Assembly: GCA_003635185.1 (NCBI GenBank) | Contig: PYJA01000135.1 | Location: 1 to 48,914 of the forward strand | Length of the DNA stretch: 48,914 bases | Source: Candidatus Poribacteria bacterium | GTDB lineage: Bacteria > Poribacteria > WGA-4E > WGA-3G | Direction of reading: 5' to 3' | Shown: positions 34,948 through 45,364 of the stretch, piece after piece | How the letters are laid out: every line of letters starts with the position of its first letter | Numbering within the stretch: the stretch's first letter is position 1 | Translations under genes and position numbers: made by a program | Notes under the pieces: model-generated | Told to the model about the DNA's origin: nothing | Seen by the model: only the letters and a program-made list of their open reading frames with translations | The model's database searches: none

Positions 34948-36141
34948 CTAAAGAAATGCATTTTGGAAAACCGTTTCAGCACCAACATGGATATTTACTG
35001 GGACTAAATACGAACAAATTGCTTCCGTATCCACTTGTACACCAAGTCCAGGTAGATCATTAACGCGAACCATTCCATCTGGATCAACAGGAAACGGATC
35101 CTTTACAAGTCGTTGTGATAGTTCAGAACCGGCAGCAGGGAATTCCAATAGGTTAAAATCTGGATTTGTGGCAAAAACGTGAAGTGCAGAGGCAAGACTC
35201 AGATGACTTTTGAAGGTATGATTAACATATTGGGTACCGCGCTGTTCAGCAAGTTGGCGCACCTGAAAAGATGGCATAATACCGCCGATGCGTCCGGTGT
35301 CAATTTGCACAAAACGGATTCCGCCATGCACGATCAAGTCTTCTGCCATGCGGTACGTATTTGAACCTTCACCCGCTGCGATAGGAACACGCGGATTTTT
35401 GGCAGTTAGCGAACCGTAAGCATCAATTGCATCGGGAGCAAGCGGTTCTTCCAACCACGTCGGAGAAAATTGTGCAAATGCTTCAGCGCGTTTGTAAGCG
35501 GTTTCGTAATCTGTTCCCCAAACCACCCCTGCATCTATCATAAGCTGCGTGTCGGAGTCCATACCTTCACGCGCCGCACGTACAAGGGCAATATCGTTTT
35601 CCTCACCGAATTTTCCCATCGGTCCCCAACCGAACTTCGCAGCACGATACCCTTGTTCACACAATCCAGTTGCAATATGGTATGTCCCTTCTGGTGTGTC
35701 GCCAAAAAGTACAGAGGCATAAGGCCGCTTGGGATGTGCAATGTCAGATGTGCCAGACATCTCCGCAAGTAGGCGGAAAATAGGTTTATCTAACTTCTTG
35801 CCGATAATATCCCACAACGCGATTTCTGCGCCGCTATAAGCATGCTGTATCTGTTGAATGTCCAACCCGTTTCGTAGCACCTTTTCACTGAGGCGAAGCA
35901 CATCATCGGGACCATCAAGCGTTTCACCAATTAACGACGTACGGATATTGATGATATTCCCATGCGACATCGGGCAGCAATAAACAGCAATGCTAACCAA
36001 AGGCGAAGCATCACACTCTCCCCATCCTTCAATCCCTGCATCTGTGCGGATTCGAACTAAGAGCGTATCTTGTGTTCCATCGGCTGCAGTTGTTACGTCT
36101 GGCATCCGCAAATAAAAAGGATCTACCGCTACGATTTTCAT
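34948..36141 (-). CDS. Mandelate racemase/muconate lactonizing enzyme (enolase superfamily)
   Basis: The 397-residue enzyme abstracts a proton next to a carboxylate, most likely to dehydrate a sugar acid. Metal ligands are D203 (MIDAGVVWG), E231 (WLEEPLAPD) and E258 (AAGEGSNTYR). K169 in AAKFGWGPMG and H308 in YVNHTFKSHLS are candidate acid/base residues. The N-terminal capping domain is complete. Such genes are abundant in Poribacteria beside sulfatases and sugar catabolism genes. Its ATG overlaps the stop of the upstream gene by four bases, so translation is coupled to that small membrane protein. Substrate unknown. Confidence 0.92.
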   Translation of the reverse strand: MKIVAVDPFYLRMPDVTTAADGTQDTLLVRIRTDAGIEGWGECDASPLVSIAVYCCPMSHGNIINIRTSLIGETLDGPDDVLRLSEKVLRNGLDIQQIQHAYSGAEIALWDIIGKKLDKPIFRLLAEMSGTSDIAHPKRPYASVLFGDTPEGTYHIATGLCEQGYRAAKFGWGPMGKFGEENDIALVRAAREGMDSDTQLMIDAGVVWGTDYETAYKRAEAFAQFSPTWLEEPLAPDAIDAYGSLTAKNPRVPIAAGEGSNTYRMAEDLIVHGGIRFVQIDTGRIGGIMPSFQVRQLAEQRGTQYVNHTFKSHLSLASALHVFATNPDFNLLEFPAAGSELSQRLVKDPFPVDPDGMVRVNDLPGLGVQVDTEAICSYLVPVNIHVGAETVFQNAFL

Positions 36142-36644
36142 TCTTCTGTGGCTGGATTTTCCGCTGCTGTTTCAACATCCTCAGAAGAAATGGTATCCAC
36201 CGAAGGCCCACCATCTTCGCTATTTGGCACTGTAAGTGCCCGCATGACAGAAACGACAAACCAACCGACTAATCCAGCAGCAGCACCCGCACAAACAGCA
36301 ATCGCAGCACCTCTTGGTGTCGCAAACTGGTCTAACGTCTCTCGGTCTACCGCACAAGAGATGTTATTGATATTTTTTATAGCAACACTACGTGTTTCAC
36401 CATGTTGCACATATTCTACAGTGGGTGGTTCATCTGTCTCCATTTCAACATTCGCGCGCCATTCGCCAGTATCCATTTCGATGCTGCTTTTACCTTGTTC
36501 ACCGATCCAGCATGCTTTAATCCCCTTAGCACCATCTTCCTCACGAATCGGTTCAACACGCGTACTTGAAAGGACACGACCAAGAAAATTAAGTGTAATA
36601 TCCTTAGATTTTGATAAAGCCAAGCGTAGATTTTCTGAATTCAT
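36138..36644 (-). CDS. Hypothetical single-pass membrane protein
   Basis: The 168-residue protein has a polar N-terminal domain (about 1-105, with Glu-rich beta-like segments such as SSIEMDTGEWRANVEMETDE), one transmembrane helix at about 112-135 (RGAAIAVCAGAAAGLVGWFV) and an acidic Ser/Glu-rich tail. I recognise no family. GGGGGAAG precedes its start. It is translationally coupled (ATGA) to the enolase-superfamily enzyme, an odd partner for a membrane protein. Confidence 0.7.
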   Translation of the reverse strand: MNSENLRLALSKSKDITLNFLGRVLSSTRVEPIREEDGAKGIKACWIGEQGKSSIEMDTGEWRANVEMETDEPPTVEYVQHGETRSVAIKNINNISCAVDRETLDQFATPRGAAIAVCAGAAAGLVGWFVVSVMRALTVPNSEDGGPSVDTISSEDVETAAENPATEE

Positions 36645-36736
36645 GATTACTTCCCCCTAAGACTAAGAAATTCTTAACTACCATTCTTCCATGTTCAAGT
36701 GAAAAAAGCAACCTTATTCGGTGTTTTTTCTTCCTT

Positions 36737-36850
36737 TATAGTAAAATCCGAAAATATGTTCATATTTCAATGAACAACAATCCCTACACGCTCACGCTGG
36801 CGAGGTTTCCGAACCTCGCCAATGTCCAGGTAATTGTGGGCTTTACTATA
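36737..36850. mobile_element. MITE-like palindromic element, copy 1
   Basis: Ends are TATAGTAAAATCC and GGGCTTTACTATA (11 of 13 bases inverted-complementary). The middle has CCGAAAATATG, TTTCAATGAACAACAATC and a GGCGAGGTT/AACCTCGCC hairpin, then CCAATGTCCAGGTAATTGTG. The same unit with about 85% identity by eye is at 39637-39751. It has no coding capacity. Confidence 0.8.
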
Positions 36851-36864
36851 ATCTGAAAATAATT

Positions 36865-36893
36865 TTGACATCGGTCAAGTTTTAAATTAAAAT
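36865..36893 (+). promoter_or_regulatory. Sigma70-type promoter upstream of bioD
   Basis: TTGACA (36865-36870), 17-nt spacer, TAAAAT (36888-36893): perfect -35 and five of six -10 bases. It lies 99 nt before the GTG start of bioD, immediately beyond a MITE. Confidence 0.6.
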
Positions 36894-36986
36894 GTAAATG
36901 CGGAATATACTAAGTCTTTCAACATTTAACGTCAATCTAATAATTTTGTTAACACATAAAAGGGTTGATAAATCTTTTACGGATAA

Positions 36987-39097
<2,111 letters not shown>

Positions 39098-39135
39098 GAA
39101 ATAGATTGCTGCAGTCCTTTTACAGTGCGCAAAAG

Positions 39136-39522
39136 TTAGTCGGCAAGAAGTTCCTGCAGCAGAGATGTTAATTCTGCGTTTCCAGCAGCAAGTTCAAAAG
39201 CACGTTTCTTTTTAGTTTCACGGGAATCATCCGATTGGTCAGATACCCCAGGTTCCCAAAGCACTTCAAGGTCTTTTGGATTTAAACGGTCATAAGTAAT
39301 TTTGACAAGAGTGAGTGGGTAATTTTCAGGAATGAGGACAATCCAATCAATCGTTTCACCTCGTGCAGAATATTGTCTATCTACAGTAAGTTTTGTTTCT
39401 TGATGTGGCACGTTTTTCTTAACCCACTGTTTGCGTCCGAGTGAGTCAACTTCAAAAGTTCCGACCTCAAGCCAATTGCGACCGGCACCGTTAGGTTTCG
39501 TGGTAACTTCAATGCGTTGCAT
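39136..39522 (-). CDS. Hypothetical protein
   Basis: The 128-residue soluble protein starts MQRIEVTTKPNGAGRNWLEV after a GGAG site. It has a beta-rich N-terminal part (WVKKNVPHQETKLTVD, DWIVLIPENYPLTLVKITYD), an acidic linker (SDQSDDSRE) and a final amphipathic helix (NAELTSLLQELLAD). I recognise no family. It lies alone on the minus strand between convergent and divergent neighbours. A longer frame to 39594 lacks a ribosome binding site. Confidence 0.65.
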   Translation of the reverse strand: MQRIEVTTKPNGAGRNWLEVGTFEVDSLGRKQWVKKNVPHQETKLTVDRQYSARGETIDWIVLIPENYPLTLVKITYDRLNPKDLEVLWEPGVSDQSDDSRETKKKRAFELAAGNAELTSLLQELLAD

Positions 39523-39636
39523 GATTTTAATTCTCCGTTTGGGAATTCCAATGTAAAACATGTAAATTTTAGCATGCAGAATAAAAAAAATCAAGTTAAG
39601 TTACGTGTGTTACGTAAGATTTGGGTGTTTTTAAAT

Positions 39637-39751
39637 TATAGTGGAATCCGAAAATATGTGGACATTTCAATGAACAACAATCTCCATAACTATAACGTTG
39701 GCAAGGTTTCCTAACCTCGCCAATGTCCAGGTAATTGTGGATTTCACTATA
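39637..39751. mobile_element. MITE-like palindromic element, copy 2
   Basis: Second copy of the 36737-36850 unit, with ends TATAGTGGAATCC and GGATTTCACTATA (12 of 13 inverted-complementary). The base that differs from copy 1 near each end has changed on both sides so that pairing is kept. The surrounding intergenic region 39523-39835 has no gene. Confidence 0.8.
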
Positions 39752-39835
39752 ATATATTGCAAGTTTCATGATATGTTTGAATATGGCATCATAATTTTTT
39801 AACTTAATCAGTTCTCTCGTTTAAGGAAATTATTC

Positions 39836-41119
39836 ATGCAAGTCCAGATAAAATATGGTCACAGTACAGTTGCGGTAGAGATACCTGACAAAAATTTGGC
39901 AGCTATCTTGGAAACTGCGCAAAGCACTCCGTTAGCCGATGCCGACCAAGCGGTGCGGCAAGCGATTTCGCAACCTATTGCTTCACCCCCCTTAGCAGAA
40001 GTGGCGAAAAGGCGTGACTCTGCTTGCATTGTGATTTCTGATATAACGCGTCCAGTGCCAAATCAAGTCATTCTACCGCCGATATTAGAAACACTTGAAC
40101 AAGCAGGAATACCACGCGAGAAGATTACTATACTCATCGCCACAGGCATTCACCGTCCCAATGAAGGGAAAGAACTTGAGGAAATGGTCGGGCGTTCGAT
40201 TATGGACTCGTACCGGATTGTTAATCATTTTTCTCAAAATCCAGAGACACATACATATCTGGGTGAGACAAACAAAGGCACACCGGTTTACATTGATAAG
40301 ACATACCTCGCAGCGGATTTGAAAATTATAACCGGGTTGATTGAACCTCACTTGATGGCAGGATATTCCGGTGGACGGAAAGCTATCTGTCCAGGACTCG
40401 CATCTATTGAAACAATGAAGGTTATGCATGGTCCTGAACTGATGGAACATCCTAAATCTGCTGTCGGCATTTTGGATGGGAATCCATTTCACATGGAGGC
40501 GACCGAGATCGCTCTGATGGCAGGTGTAGATTTTAACCTGAATGTCGCAATTGATAAACAGAGGCAGATAACCGGTGTTTTTGCTGGGGATATGGTTGAA
40601 TCTCACCTTGCTGGCACACAATTCGTGGAAAAACATGCTAAAGTTGCCATCCCAACCCCTGTAGATGCGGTCGTTGTTTCCAGCGCGGGATATCCTTTGG
40701 ATACTACATTTTATCAAGCAATAAAAGGTTTGCTGACTGCAGTTGAAATCGTCAAACAGGGTGGTAGTATTTTGCTTGTGGCTGCTTGTAGTGAGGGCAT
40801 CGGGAGTAAACCATTCACAGATCTATTATTCAAAACTGATGATCTGACCGCCTTTGTTCAAGGACTTTACAATCCCGCGAACTTCGTTATTGATCAGTGG
40901 CAATTGGAAGAATTAGCAAAGGTTGCGCGTAAAGCCGATATCTATTTTTATACTGATGGCATTCCGTTCCAACAAAGATCTAAACTTTTTGTACATCCGT
41001 TGAAAACGCCGCAGGAAGGAATTCAGGAGTTTTTGGCACGTTACGGTGAGAACGTACAAATTGCTGCGATCCCGGAAGGACCTTATGTCTTAGCAAAAGT
41101 AGAGAATGCCACAGCTTAA
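39836..41119 (+). CDS. larA: LarA-family nickel-pincer racemase/epimerase
   Basis: LarA-type enzymes racemise or epimerise 2-hydroxy acids with a nickel-pincer nucleotide bound to lysine. The 427-residue protein shows the needed residues: H106 in ATGIHRP, H172 in EPHLMAGYSGGRK, K182 (the pincer-bound lysine) and H198 in KVMHGPE. Length is normal. The cofactor genes larB, larC and larE are not nearby. Members of this family act on many hydroxy acids including sugar acids, so lactate need not be the substrate. It precedes minC by 60 bp with a hairpin in between. Confidence 0.9.
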   Translation: MQVQIKYGHSTVAVEIPDKNLAAILETAQSTPLADADQAVRQAISQPIASPPLAEVAKRRDSACIVISDITRPVPNQVILPPILETLEQAGIPREKITILIATGIHRPNEGKELEEMVGRSIMDSYRIVNHFSQNPETHTYLGETNKGTPVYIDKTYLAADLKIITGLIEPHLMAGYSGGRKAICPGLASIETMKVMHGPELMEHPKSAVGILDGNPFHMEATEIALMAGVDFNLNVAIDKQRQITGVFAGDMVESHLAGTQFVEKHAKVAIPTPVDAVVVSSAGYPLDTTFYQAIKGLLTAVEIVKQGGSILLVAACSEGIGSKPFTDLLFKTDDLTAFVQGLYNPANFVIDQWQLEELAKVARKADIYFYTDGIPFQQRSKLFVHPLKTPQEGIQEFLARYGENVQIAAIPEGPYVLAKVENATA

Positions 41120-41129
41120 TATATTTTAA

Positions 41130-41159
41130 TTTTCTTATGTGGTTAGCCTCATAAGAAAA
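41130..41159. terminator. Possible terminator between larA and minC
   Basis: TTTTCTTATG (41130-41139) pairs perfectly with CATAAGAAAA (41150-41159) around a 10-nt loop. The stem is AU-rich and followed by A residues on the + strand, so it would act weakly for larA; the T-tract lies on the other strand. Confidence 0.35.
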
Positions 41160-41179
41160 AATAGTTTGGGTGTAAAAAA

Positions 41180-41851
41180 ATGAAAAATTCAATCGTGAAA
41201 CTTAGAGGATATAAGGACGGTCTGCATCTGATTATCAATCCTAAAGTCTCGCTTACTGAGGTTGAAACAGCAATTCAAGAGTTGCTAAACAGGATGAACC
41301 AACCGTTAGCGGGGACTTCTGTTCATATTGATATGACGACATCTCCCTTGACACCTGATGATCTGACAGATTTAGAAACGCATCTGACAGAAAACTACGA
41401 TCTTGTTGTCAGTGGTGTCAACATATATGATGAAAAGGACGAATCCCCAATCTTGGCGGCACCTGCAACGCATAGTATTTCACCGAGTTTAACGATGGGC
41501 AATCATCCGAATTTTGAACAAGCTCAAATCGTTCGCCAAACGATTCGATCGGGGCAGACAACATCCTGTTTAATTGGAAGTGTTGTTATCTATGGAGATG
41601 TTAATCCTGGCGGAGAAGTTGTTGCTGCTGGGGATGTCATTGTACTGGGTGCTTTACGCGGCAATGCTCATGCTGGGGCTCACGGGAAGCTTTCTTCCGT
41701 TATTATTGCTATGGAGTTAGTCCCATTACAACTTCAAATTGGTTCGTATGTGAATCGTCCCCCGATAGGCCAAAAATCGAGGGGATATCCTGAAATAGCT
41801 CGTGTTGGAGCTGAAGGTATTATCATCGTGGAGGAATTTATTAAATTCTAA
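41180..41851 (+). CDS. minC: Septum site-determining protein MinC
   Basis: MinC blocks FtsZ ring assembly away from midcell when recruited by MinD. The 223-residue protein has the N-terminal MinC domain (about 1-105; IVKLRGYKDGLHLIINP), a linker with ILAAPAT, and the C-terminal beta-helix that binds MinD (about 115-223; GSVVIYGDVNPGGEVVAAGD, then VLGALRGNAHAGAHG). It is the first gene of a complete min operon, 19 bp ahead of minD. Confidence 0.95.
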   Translation: MKNSIVKLRGYKDGLHLIINPKVSLTEVETAIQELLNRMNQPLAGTSVHIDMTTSPLTPDDLTDLETHLTENYDLVVSGVNIYDEKDESPILAAPATHSISPSLTMGNHPNFEQAQIVRQTIRSGQTTSCLIGSVVIYGDVNPGGEVVAAGDVIVLGALRGNAHAGAHGKLSSVIIAMELVPLQLQIGSYVNRPPIGQKSRGYPEIARVGAEGIIIVEEFIKF

Positions 41852-41870
41852 ACAAAAGGAAGGTTTGACT

Positions 41871-42665
41871 ATGGGTAAGGTTATCGTAATTACTTCTGGT
41901 AAGGGAGGAGTCGGCAAAACGACATCAACTGCAAACCTCGGTACTGCATTAGCGATGATCGGCAAAACGGTGGTTATGGTTGACGCGGATATTGGGTTGC
42001 GGAACCTTGATGTCGTCATGGGCTTAGAGAGTCGAGTCGTTTATACATCTATGGATGTAATAGAAAAACGATGCGATCTTGATAAAGCTCTTGTAAAAGA
42101 TCGGCGTGTTGAAAATTTGATGTTGCTTGCTGCTTCACAACGAAACAGAAAAGACGATATCAAGCCTGAGCAGATGCGGGAAGTCTGTGAAAAACTGAAA
42201 CAAGCGTTTGATTTTGTGCTCGTTGACTCCCCTGCGGGGATTGAGCAAGGTTTTCACAACGCTGCCGCAGGTGCTGAGGAAGCCGTCATCATTACGACCC
42301 CGGATGTATCAGCTATCCGAGATGCAGACCGCATCATCGGACTCTTACAACATCAAGGTATTGAATCAATAAGCCTTGTACTAAACAGATTGTCACCAAC
42401 ACTCGTCAAAAAGCGAGATATGATTAGTAAGAATGACATATTAGACATTCTGAATATTGATCTTCTTGGCGTTGTCCCTGAAGATACTGGTGTTATCGTC
42501 TCTACAAATCGGGGTGTGCCCCTTGTACATAACGATGGGTCGCCTGGGGCGGATGCATATATGCGAATTGCACGGCGCATGACTGGACAACGCATCCCCA
42601 TCCCTGAAATGCGAGATGAAAACTTTTTTTCTAATCTATTAAATTGGTTTTCAAGAAATAAGTAG
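41871..42665 (+). CDS. minD: Septum site-determining ATPase MinD
   Basis: MinD is the membrane-bound ATPase that carries MinC and is released by MinE. The 264-residue protein has the deviant Walker A SGKGGVGKTT (K11 and K16), MVDADIGLRNLDVVMG, VDSPAGIEQGF and the C-terminal amphipathic helix FFSNLLNWFSRNK for membrane binding. ATG 41871 follows AAAGGAAGG; a longer upstream frame overlaps minC and lacks a site. MinE starts 8 bp after it. Confidence 0.97.
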   Translation: MGKVIVITSGKGGVGKTTSTANLGTALAMIGKTVVMVDADIGLRNLDVVMGLESRVVYTSMDVIEKRCDLDKALVKDRRVENLMLLAASQRNRKDDIKPEQMREVCEKLKQAFDFVLVDSPAGIEQGFHNAAAGAEEAVIITTPDVSAIRDADRIIGLLQHQGIESISLVLNRLSPTLVKKRDMISKNDILDILNIDLLGVVPEDTGVIVSTNRGVPLVHNDGSPGADAYMRIARRMTGQRIPIPEMRDENFFSNLLNWFSRNK

Positions 42666-42673
42666 AGGAGACT

Positions 42674-42931
42674 ATGAATTTTAGAAGTATATTCACTCGT
42701 AAATCGAAATCAAGCAATATTGCTACGCAGCGTTTACAGCTCGTTCTTACACAAGATCGATTTGAGGTAGGCGAGGATTCTATGAAAAAGTTACAATTTG
42801 AATTAACCGAAGTGTTGGCGAAATACTTTGAATTTACAATGAACTCTGTCAAGATGTCCTTAAAACGTGAAGGTAATTCCTACGTGTTGATGGCAGATTT
42901 TCCGTATAATCAATCGAACAAACTTCGTTAA
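42674..42931 (+). CDS. minE: Cell division topological specificity factor MinE
   Basis: MinE stimulates MinD ATPase and drives pole-to-pole patterning. The 85-residue protein has the membrane-targeting start (MNFRSIFTRKSKSSN), the MinD-binding segment ATQRLQLVLTQDR, and the dimerising C-terminal domain with the ILAKYFE-like LAKYFEFT. Size and position after minD match the family. GAGGAG precedes the start. It converges with the HAD gene, with 41 bp between. Confidence 0.93.
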   Translation: MNFRSIFTRKSKSSNIATQRLQLVLTQDRFEVGEDSMKKLQFELTEVLAKYFEFTMNSVKMSLKREGNSYVLMADFPYNQSNKLR

Positions 42932-42972
42932 CTTCGTAGTTGTTTCTTAGGAATAGTAATCCTTTTTTCGTA

Positions 42973-43773
42973 TCACAGAATTAATTCCCAGATCGCTTTG
43001 GCGACCCCGTTTTCATCGTTTGTCGCGGTGATGTGATCTGCGCAGTCTTTAATTGAAGCAACTGCGTTTCCCATCGCTATAGCGAAACCTGCGGTTTTGA
43101 GTAGGCTTTCGTCGTTATAGCTATCACCAAAGACGACAACCGAATCTATCGGAATGTTATACTGTTGTGCAAGTGCTGTCAGTGCCCGCCCCTTAGTAAC
43201 TTCCGGATTCATGAATTCAATATACTCCGGTTGTGTCTGCGTTACGTAAAGTTTGCCTGCATATTGTGTTTTGAAACTGTCTAAAAGCAGGGGCAGTTTT
43301 TCTGATGGGTGAATGATAAGCAGTTTTGTCGGTGTCTCACCAGCTAATTGCCGAAGATCACCTATCGGTGTGGCAGGAACCCCCGTGCGAGTTTCGTATA
43401 GTTCACTCCACTCGTTTCTTTTTACAACAAAGAGTTCATCGTTCAAGCAAAAATTGAGATGCAAATTTTGTTTATTGCAGTCGTCAACTATCGCCATAGC
43501 ATAATCTGGGGGAACTGGCGTATGATGGTATACATCTCCAGTAATTGCATGCTTTACCATCCCCCCATTATACGAAATTATTGGGTTTTCTAAACCAATT
43601 TGATCGCTTATCGGTTTAATAGATCGGTGCATCCTTCCTGAAACTAAGACGACCAGAATTCCGTTTTCCGCAAGTTGTTGAAGTGCTTTGCAGTTTTCGG
43701 ACGATAGCTCGTGATTACTACTCAATAGTGTTCCATCTAAATCGAAAGCTGCTAAACGACAAGGTATTTTCAT
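42973..43773 (-). CDS. Cof-type HAD-IIB family phosphatase
   Basis: The 266-residue enzyme is a haloacid-dehalogenase hydrolase of the Cof/YidA subfamily that removes phosphate from sugar phosphates or similar small molecules. AAFDLDGTLLS at 8-18 gives nucleophile D11 and D13. LVSGRMHRS is motif II, the conserved lysine lies in the KGRAL region, and VFGDSYNDESLL is motif IV. The C2B cap lies between about 85 and 190. It begins 21 bp after the ABC ATPase gene, so the two form one operon on the minus strand. Confidence 0.92.
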   Translation of the reverse strand: MKIPCRLAAFDLDGTLLSSNHELSSENCKALQQLAENGILVVLVSGRMHRSIKPISDQIGLENPIISYNGGMVKHAITGDVYHHTPVPPDYAMAIVDDCNKQNLHLNFCLNDELFVVKRNEWSELYETRTGVPATPIGDLRQLAGETPTKLLIIHPSEKLPLLLDSFKTQYAGKLYVTQTQPEYIEFMNPEVTKGRALTALAQQYNIPIDSVVVFGDSYNDESLLKTAGFAIAMGNAVASIKDCADHITATNDENGVAKAIWELIL

Positions 43774-43794
43774 ATCTATTTTTATATTCCAGGT

Positions 43795-44913
43795 TTACCA
43801 GATTGCCCGCTCCGTTTTCCGGTCAAAAAGGTGCATCTGATCGTCATCAAAGTCCAACCAGATTTTATCTCCTACTTCAACATGAAAAGTTGGATGTGTT
43901 CTAACTCGGAGAAGGATAGGTTCTTGTGTATCCCGATGTGTTCCGAGCGTTAAGTCAAGAATGTTAACTGAACCAAGGGGTTCAATCAGATGGACATCAG
44001 CGGCGATTTTACGCCTGACCGGTTCCCTGGATACTGTAAGATGTTCAGGTCGGATACCGAAGACATAACCATTATTTTCAGTATTGCTGTTTCGGTGAGC
44101 CTGCTGTTGTGGCGAAAGGTCTAACTGCACATCAGTATGACTTAGTTGCAACACGGTTTTGCCTTCCTGAGAAGTAAACGCTGCATCAATTAGATTCATA
44201 GCTGGCATTCCCATAAATCCTGCAACGAAAAGGCTTTTCGGTTTGTTATATACCTCGTGAGGAGTGCCAATTTGCTGTAGCACGCCTTGGTGTATAACAG
44301 CGATTCGGTCCGCGAGAGACATCGCTTCAACCTGATCATGTGTAACAAAAATAGTGGTTGCCCCGATTTCGTGTTGGAGCCGTTTAATTTCTGCCCGTGT
44401 ATCAATTCGAAGTTTCGCATCTAAATTTGCCATCGGTTCATCAAGCAGGTAGGCTAAGGGTTGACGGACCATTGCGCGTCCAAGGGCAACGCGTTGCATC
44501 TCACCGCCACTCAAAACACTCGGTTTTCGATTTAAAATATCAGTTATCTGCAAAATTTTCGCGACCTTTTTAACGCGTGCATCAATCTCCGATTTTGCGA
44601 CCTTCACTGCTTTAAGCGGAAATGCAATATTATCATATACATTTAGATGCGGATAAAGTGCATAGAATTGAAATACAAAAGCGATATCCCGATCCGCTGG
44701 AGACAAATCGTTGACACGATGCCCATCGATCAGAATATCACCTTCTTCAGGTTGTTCTAATCCAGCGATTAATCGCAGCGTTGTCGTTTTCCCACAGCCC
44801 GATGGGCCTAAGAATACGACAAACTCTTTATCTTGAATTTCCAAGTTAAAATCTCTGACTGCGACAACATCGCCGAATCGTTTTTCTATATTTTGTAATT
44901 TGATATGTGCCAT
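43795..44913 (-). CDS. Sugar ABC transporter ATP-binding protein (MsmX/UgpC type)
   Basis: The 372-residue ATPase energises carbohydrate import. It has Walker A GPSGCGKT at 36-43, a Q-loop VFQFYALYPH (usual Asn replaced by Phe), the signature LSGGEMQR (usual QRQR), Walker B YLLDEPMANLD, H-loop FVTHD and the C-terminal TOBE regulatory domain of the CUT1 group (FGIRPEHL). The deviations in the Q-loop and signature are small and seem compatible with function. No permease or binding protein is nearby; such ATPases often serve several transporters. The phosphatase follows 21 bp downstream. Confidence 0.94.
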   Translation of the reverse strand: MAHIKLQNIEKRFGDVVAVRDFNLEIQDKEFVVFLGPSGCGKTTTLRLIAGLEQPEEGDILIDGHRVNDLSPADRDIAFVFQFYALYPHLNVYDNIAFPLKAVKVAKSEIDARVKKVAKILQITDILNRKPSVLSGGEMQRVALGRAMVRQPLAYLLDEPMANLDAKLRIDTRAEIKRLQHEIGATTIFVTHDQVEAMSLADRIAVIHQGVLQQIGTPHEVYNKPKSLFVAGFMGMPAMNLIDAAFTSQEGKTVLQLSHTDVQLDLSPQQQAHRNSNTENNGYVFGIRPEHLTVSREPVRRKIAADVHLIEPLGSVNILDLTLGTHRDTQEPILLRVRTHPTFHVEVGDKIWLDFDDDQMHLFDRKTERAIW

Positions 44914-45010
44914 TATTTTGTTATAACCGTGCTTCCGTTTTCCGATTTAACGTTTGCCAAGCGCGGATTCCCTCTGAATTTTCTTTTATTCTCACCTAAG
45001 TTGTCATCTT

Positions 45011-45074
45011 TGTAGCACAATCTGTTAGATTGTGCCTCCGTGGAACGCAAACTAACAGTTTGCACTACAAAAGA
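45011..45074. repeat. Nested palindromic repeat
   Basis: TTTGTAG...CTACAAA ends enclose two hairpins, GCACAATCT/AGATTGTGC and GCAAACT/AGTTTGC. A related shorter form, TTTGTAGC with GCTACA around CATAAACTGCCAGTTTGTG, lies near 149-177. Confidence 0.65.
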
Positions 45075-45237
45075 TTGGTTGCATCGAACTCACGTTAGTT
45101 TATCACAAATTATGCAAATTGAAAAGTGAAAATCAGGATTCGCCTTCAAGGTGTGAAGACAAAGCGATTCAATTGTCGCGTTTTCTAATCCAAAAGTAAA
45201 TCGTGTTTTCCAAAGTTAAAGATATGTTTTAATTCTT

Positions 45238-45267
45238 TTGACAATCTGACAGAGGATTAGTTAAAAT
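45238..45267 (+). promoter_or_regulatory. Sigma70-type promoter for the metallopeptidase-TPR gene
   Basis: TTGACA (45238-45243), 18-nt spacer, TAAAAT (45262-45267), 98 nt upstream of the start codon. Confidence 0.5.
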
Positions 45268-45364
45268 AATAAGGACGACAGCAAGATTAAGCAGACACAT
45301 AGTTTAAACACACTATAAATTTTAGAAATAGCCAACCGATATTGTTTGCACACGTTTAAATCTT

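Larger units (their letters stand above)
44914..45364. other. Divergent intergenic region with dyad repeat and promoter
   Basis: Lies between the ABC ATPase (minus) and the metallopeptidase gene (plus). It contains a nested palindrome at 45011-45074 and a sigma70-type promoter at 45238-45267. No protein or RNA gene is seen. Confidence 0.65.

Noticed and set aside
40085..40717. 210-residue minus-strand frame opposite larA
   Set aside because: The larA residues are intact across this segment; the antisense frame is a shadow rich in Cys and Phe.
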